From Limonium bicolor (taxonomy: Eukaryota; Streptophyta; Magnoliopsida; Caryophyllales; Plumbaginaceae): DNA of 64,000 nt. Location of the stretch: NCBI GenBank assembly GCA_023374045.1, contig CM041777.1:464657827-464721826 (forward strand). The letters run 5' to 3'. The notes beneath the pieces are model-generated. The model was not told where the DNA came from. It saw nothing but the letters and a program-made list of their open reading frames with translations, and searched no databases. The translations under genes and the position numbers were made by a program. Below are positions 59,434-64,000 of the stretch, in pieces; positions within the stretch are counted from its first letter, which is position 1, and the number at the start of each line of letters is the position of its first letter.

Positions 59434-60423
59434 CTTGAGGCTGAAGCTCAAGTTTGGGGGAACTCCTTTAACAAATAGCAAAAATAATATCAGGGGAGTA
59501 CCAGTTCTTTAATTATGCTTTTATTTTTAATAAAAACTGCAGAGGAGCGTTTATGTGCTTAAATGTTTATTTGTGATCTTTGTGTTATCTCTATTTTATC
59601 TACTTACCGAAAAGGTCTTCTGAAACCTTCCCTTGTTTTTCTGGTGAACAATGAGGACATTGTTCAATTTAAGTGTGGGGGAGTGTACCCTTTCGGTAAC
59701 ATTTTGTGCTTAAATGTTTAATCTCTCTCCTTATCATGCGTTTGTCCAATTCAAATATTATGGACCCTTTATATGTGGGTTGTTCTCTTTAAGAATAAAT
59801 ATTGTTATGAATTGTAGGATAAATGGTACAAATTTTAAAATTTTGATTACTTTTGAGGAGCATTTTATATGCGGTGTGACCAAACAATCTGCAAATGGTT
59901 GGATTTTATTGCTCAGGGTTTCTTTCTGTCTTCTCTCTTAGGGATTGCTAAGGGGTGCTTCTCTGTTTAAAAAAAAAAAAAAAGAAAAAAAATATACAAA
60001 ATAATAAGGGACTTGCGAGACACCATTGGTAACCAACAAAGAGAGTTGAGTGTTCTTAAATACAAAGGCGTGATACCTACATTTTCTCATCTATTATGCA
60101 AAAGCGAAACAAATGCATGAATCTATTTTTCCTTTTGTTTTCTCCTCAATTCCCATTCTTGAGAGAAGTTGGCCATGGTAAAAGTTCTCGGAGTCGCCTA
60201 AACAAAAGAAACATTGAAGTACCTTAGATCATACCCCGAAACTCTATATTTTATTTTTACCCTGAGCACACCTATGCCACCAGCAGTTGATTTTCACACT
60301 CCTCGAAAAGTTTGAAGATCATGTTTATCCTACCCTTCATAATAATATTTGTATTGAGCATTTCCTACTTGCTTAGGTACATGGTTTTGCTTGAGGACAA
60401 GCAAAAAGATAAGTGTGGGGGTG
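59434..60423 (+). promoter_or_regulatory. Array unit 1: three hairpin-plus-G5 modules
   Basis: Three polypurine-like G5 tracts each follow a hairpin: stem CTTGAG/CTCAAG (59434-59452) before TTTGGGGG; stem GAACAATG with loop AGGA (59646-59665) before AAGTGTGGGGG at 59671; stem TTTTGCTTG with loop AGGA (60385-60406) before AAGTGTGGGGG at 60411. The last abuts the next LTR and should be the true polypurine tract. No gene lies in between; an A-rich run sits at about 59970. Confidence 0.75.
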
Positions 60424-62083
60424 TGATAAGTGTCCAAATGAGCATGTTTTATAGGTGTATTTCAATTATAATATTAGCACTTTTCTTGCTCATTTCTCCA
60501 CTTCGGTTAGTTTTCCTCTAGTTTATGTTTTATTGTTTATCTTACAAATTTATTGGTTTAACATGAGGAAAACCAAGCTGGGAATAAAGTAGACGAAGAG
60601 ATGAACGCATAGACGCAAACGGCTCAGAAAACGGAGTCCAAACGAAGAATCTAGAGCCGGTCAAAGTTGGAAGAAAATGGGTCACGACCACACTTGTGAC
60701 CGCATGGATATCGGGCGGACGCAAGTGCGGACGCAAGAGACGACCGCATGAAAACCAGGCGGACGCTTGGCGGACAGAGGAACGGAGAAGAGACAGAGAC
60801 GACCGCATGAAAACCAGGCGGACGTGGGTGAGGTTGCTGAGCGGACGCGAGAGAGGACAACAGAGACGTCCGCGCGGGACTAAAGCGGACGCAGAGGCGG
60901 ACGCTTGTAAGATCTGAGACGCGAACAGTTTTCTTCTTCGCGCGCCGTCTGCAACTTGCCTTCGCCGACTTCTGCAACTCGTCCACTCGTCCACTGTCTG
61001 CAATTATCCATCTACTCTGCACACGTTCTGTCCCCTGCAATAAATGATCAATCAGTCTGCAAATCTTATCCAGCTTCTTCCACCGCCTCAATCCATCACG
61101 CGTCTGTTATCTTCATTTTCTCTGTTGCCTCTTCCCTTCTCTATATAAACCCACGAGCCTTCTGCTCAAATACACATCGACCACCCATACAATCCATCAC
61201 CGTACCACTTCACCACCCGTCACACGTTCATCTCATTTCTCTCCTCCCGCCTTCTCCATTTTTATTTCACTTTCCACCATATTCACCTCTAGTCCTACGT
61301 ATACAAAATAGCAGAGCGAGCTGGAGTGATTACAGATGATTTCTATTACTCTTGTTTCTGTTTATCTATTTAATATGTTGGGCTAGAATACGTACGCTCT
61401 GGGAATGGTTATTATGAGTTTGTATTAATTATGCAATATTTTTACTGGGTTTATTTAAATACAGTTTGTTACGTTTTAAAGGTTATCTCGCACCTTTTTA
61501 ATAAATGTCATGAGTTTATTAAATTGCTTTCCTAAGTCTATTTTGATCAGACCGGTGATAAATAGATAGGTTAATTAAGACGTAAAACTGGAGGAAACTT
61601 GTTATGATTTAATAAGTTAGTATTCAGTTGCAAATGTAATTCCTCAAATACTCCTCTGCCGTTTACAGGCATTTTGCTTGAGTTTTCATCGGACCTTGCA
61701 TTACAGGTAAACGAGTTCTTTTGAGTCTATGACTTAGACCTTAAGAAAATAACAGGAACCTTGCCAAATTATTAAACCAGTAGAGATAGCTTAATTATGC
61801 AGATTATAATAACCTGACCCAGAGTTCCATTTAATTTATCTGTCAACTTAGTTTATTTTATCTTTTCTTTTTATTTATTTTACAAGTCAATTAATCCCCC
61901 CTCCTGTGACACGCTTAGGTACTATTATATGTATATTAGTCCCACGGTTCGACATCCGGTCGCTTACATTTTCACTATACTACTACGACCGGGATTTGTT
62001 TGCAGCCCGACGTTTATTTTGAGTTTTTAATTTCTTTTCTTTTATTTTACACCAGTTTAACCACTCACGATATAACGTCTGCA
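60424..62083 (+). repeat. Array LTR 2 (1660 bp)
   Basis: Same start and end as LTR 1, with small differences (for example near 60860 and 61875). It serves as 3' LTR of unit 1 and 5' LTR of unit 2. Confidence 0.9.
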
Positions 62084-62086
62084 AAA

Positions 62087-62104
62087 TGGCGCCGTTGCCG
62101 GGGA
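62087..62104 (+). promoter_or_regulatory. Array unit 2 primer-binding site (tRNA-Asp)
   Basis: Identical to the unit 1 site. Confidence 0.9.
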
Positions 62105-62296
62105 CTAGATTTATTCTAGTCCCTAAGCCCCGGATTATTCACTTGTTATATTAGAATATTTTAGTTATATTATTTTTGTTGTTTATTAATTATCTTTTAT
62201 ATTTTGTTTATATTATTATTATGTTTGTTTCTAATTATTTTATTTTCTAATCTGTTCAGTAGTTTTGTTTTATATACAAAAAAACAAAAACAAAAA

Positions 62297-62896
62297 ATGG
62301 AAATGGAACAGGTGTTTGAGCAAGAGTTCTGCTATTCAGAGTATTTATACTGCTCCGTATGTGGGGGAGCTCATGATTATGAGGATTGTCTCATATTACA
62401 AGAACAACTCTGGTTAGAAGATCAACCAGATTACCTGGAGAGACTCGCTCAACCAGAACAGCAACCAAAGAGCGAAATAATTCATGAGGTAGAACACCCC
62501 ACTACGGACGTAAGTTATGCTCTCCCCTCTATAGTCACCTACCGCCAGTTTCCATCCTTCTCTATGCTCTACCCAGAAAATGAGGATATTTATATCCTCG
62601 AAAATGAAGAGAAGGAATTGCCATCACCTCCCGCCAATATATCCAAACAAAACGCCACTATCACCTTTAAAGAATTAACTTTTTCTGAAGATGATTTTAA
62701 TCAGCGTTCTTTCTATGAGCCTCACCTACAAGAGGAGGATGTTTACATCCTCCAAATTGAGGAAGAAAAATCATCATCGCCGGGTCTTCTGTTAGAACTA
62801 CGTTCCCGGCAGTACCTCCGCAAACACCAGATTTTGTGGAGTATTAATTTTCTTATTTTATATGCCGAGGTAACATTTTGTTTTGATCCAGGATAA
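62297..62896 (+). CDS. Array unit 2 small gag-like zinc-knuckle ORF (199 aa)
   Basis: Intact 199-residue frame from ATG 62297. Upstream codons stay open to 62204, but are an A/T-rich leader. Knuckle C-S-V-C-G-G-A-H-D-Y-E-D-C lies at about residues 17-29, followed by an acidic, Gln/Glu-rich body with Y-I-L-E-N-E-E and Y-I-L-Q-I-E-E repeats. No capsid core, protease or RT is visible. It is followed by F-D-P-G-stop at 62896. Function is inferred only from the knuckle and its position after the primer site. It may be an untranslated remnant of a larger gag. Confidence 0.65.
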   Translation: MEMEQVFEQEFCYSEYLYCSVCGGAHDYEDCLILQEQLWLEDQPDYLERLAQPEQQPKSEIIHEVEHPTTDVSYALPSIVTYRQFPSFSMLYPENEDIYILENEEKELPSPPANISKQNATITFKELTFSEDDFNQRSFYEPHLQEEDVYILQIEEEKSSSPGLLLELRSRQYLRKHQILWSINFLILYAEVTFCFDPG

Positions 62897-64000
62897 CAAA
62901 GCAGGCGTCTAGCCAAAGACGTTAAAGAAGGGCAGCTTCCCGGGAGGCAACCCGGATGTACTTTTATTTTATTTTGCTTTAATGCTCTTTTAATTTTCAG
63001 GTTCTCTTTAAATTTTGTTTTTAACTTTTAACCCCGTTTGTAGTATGGTTGCTTCTAGTGTCTTATGCAGGTGCAAAATCATGTCTACACTGCAACCAAG
63101 CTACGCTACTTGAGGCTGAAGCTCAAGTTTGGGGGAACTCCTTTAACAAATAGCAAAAATAATATCAGGGGAGTACCAGTTCTTTAATTATGCTTTTATT
63201 TTTAATAAAAACTGCAGAGGAGCGTTTATGTGCTTAAATGTTTATTTGTGATCTTTGTGTTATCTCTATTTTATCTACTTACCGAAAAGGTCTTCTGAAA
63301 CCTTCCCTTGTTTTTCTGGTGAACAATGAGGACATTGTTCAATTTAAGTGTGGGGGAGTGTACCCTTTCGGTAACATTTTGTGCTTAAATGTTTAATCTC
63401 TCTCCTTATCATGCGTTTGTCCAATTCAAATATTATGGACCCTTTATATGTGGGTTGTTCTCTTTAAGAATAAATATTGTTATGAATTGTAGGATAAATG
63501 GTACAAATTTTAAAATTTTGATTACTTTTGAGGAGCATTTTATATGCGGTGTGACCAAACAATCTGCAAATGGTTGGATTTTATTGCTCAGGGTTTCTTT
63601 CTGTCTTCTCTCTTAGGGATTGCTAAGGGGTGCTTCTCTGTTTAAAAAAAAAAAGAAAGAAAAAAAATATACAAAATAATAAGGGACTTGCGAGACACCA
63701 TTGGTAACCAACAAAGAGAGTTGAGTGTTCTTAAATACAAAGGCGTGATACCTACATTTTCTCATCTCTTATGCAAAAGCGAAACAAATGCATGAATCTA
63801 TTTTTCCTTTTGTTTTCTCCTCAATTCCCATTCTTGAGAGAAGTTGGCCATGGTAAAAGTTCTCGGAGTCGCCTAAACAAAAGAAACATTGAAGTACCTT
63901 AGATCATACCCCGAAACTCTATATTTTATTTTTACCCTGAGCACACCTATGCCACCAGCAGTTGATTTTCACACTCCTCGAAAAGTTTGAAGATCATGTT
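62897..64000 (+). other. Array unit 2 internal noncoding region, cut by window edge
   Basis: Repeats unit 1 from 59219 to about 60329, including the first two hairpin-G5 modules (near 63115 and 63325-63358). The third module and next LTR would lie just past the edge. Confidence 0.85.

Larger units (their letters stand above)
56747..64000 (+). mobile_element. Tandem array of a small non-autonomous LTR element (tRNA-Asp type)
   Basis: A 3677 bp unit repeats from 60424 with high identity: LTR (1.65 kb), about 2.0 kb internal, LTR, internal to the window edge. Neighbouring units share one LTR, the product expected from unequal recombination between LTRs. The primer site is complementary to tRNA-Asp, typical of plant Athila/Tat gypsy elements. 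No protease, RT or integrase is encoded, so it depends on a helper. It is inserted in an AT run in the E3 LTR; the right flank and target duplication are outside. Confidence 0.9.

Overview
The window is plant nuclear DNA made almost entirely of nested transposable elements, as in pericentromeric heterochromatin. Clues are LTR retrotransposons with plant initiator-Met tRNA and tRNA-Asp primer sites, a Del/Tekay-like chromovirus pol, a plant L1-type LINE, a CACTA element and short GT-AG introns. I see no host gene and no RNA gene. Host species is not determinable here; an angiosperm is the safe statement.

Layout. E1 (1-8049, + strand): decayed Ty3/gypsy pol followed by a complete 4.65 kb LTR. 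8050-8933: a 330 bp tandem duplication. Ty1/copia element (8934-14109) with matching LTRs and target duplication GGAGT. LINE remains (14410-18740 and 19190-20390), the first split by a 1.1 kb non-autonomous CACTA element (15022-16143). 20672-21058: seven copies of a 27 bp palindrome. 21325-21800: tail of an unrecognised gene. E2 (21840-27726, - strand): old, truncated gypsy element. 27727-28073: long CA microsatellite. E3 (28074 to beyond 56746, - strand): gypsy element with 4.64 kb LTRs, interrupted twice: in gag by E4 (38012-52230, - strand, 14.2 kb, target duplication CTTAG), and in its 5' LTR by a tandem array of a small non-autonomous element (56747 to beyond 64000). Nesting order: E2, then E3, then E4 and the array.

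The main discovery is that E2, E3 and E4, which are clearly diverged from one another, all carry an AlkB-like Fe(II)/2-oxoglutarate dioxygenase domain between the gag zinc knuckles and the protease-RT-RNase H-integrase polyprotein. It keeps the HxD...H iron triad, the N-x-Y and the R-x5-R 2-oxoglutarate motifs. The gag-AlkB part is also split by short spliceosomal-type introns at matching positions: six sites in E2 and E3, four in E4. Introns 1 and 4 keep the frame in all three elements. The inferred plan is LTR, PBS, gag (4 exons, two zinc knuckles), AlkB, protease, RT, RNase H, integrase with chromodomain, an internal polypurine tract, a 0.37 kb noncoding segment, a second polypurine tract, LTR. 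E1 is a relative by its integrase end, double polypurine tract and LTR termini; its AlkB region would lie outside the window.

A second theme is palindromic repeats. The LTRs of E1 and E4 share a five-unit, 71-73 bp period GGTCGGTC palindrome array, and the small array element has three hairpin-plus-G5 modules per unit. Many breaks in otherwise young sequence are single-base indels, so some frameshifts may be assembly errors.
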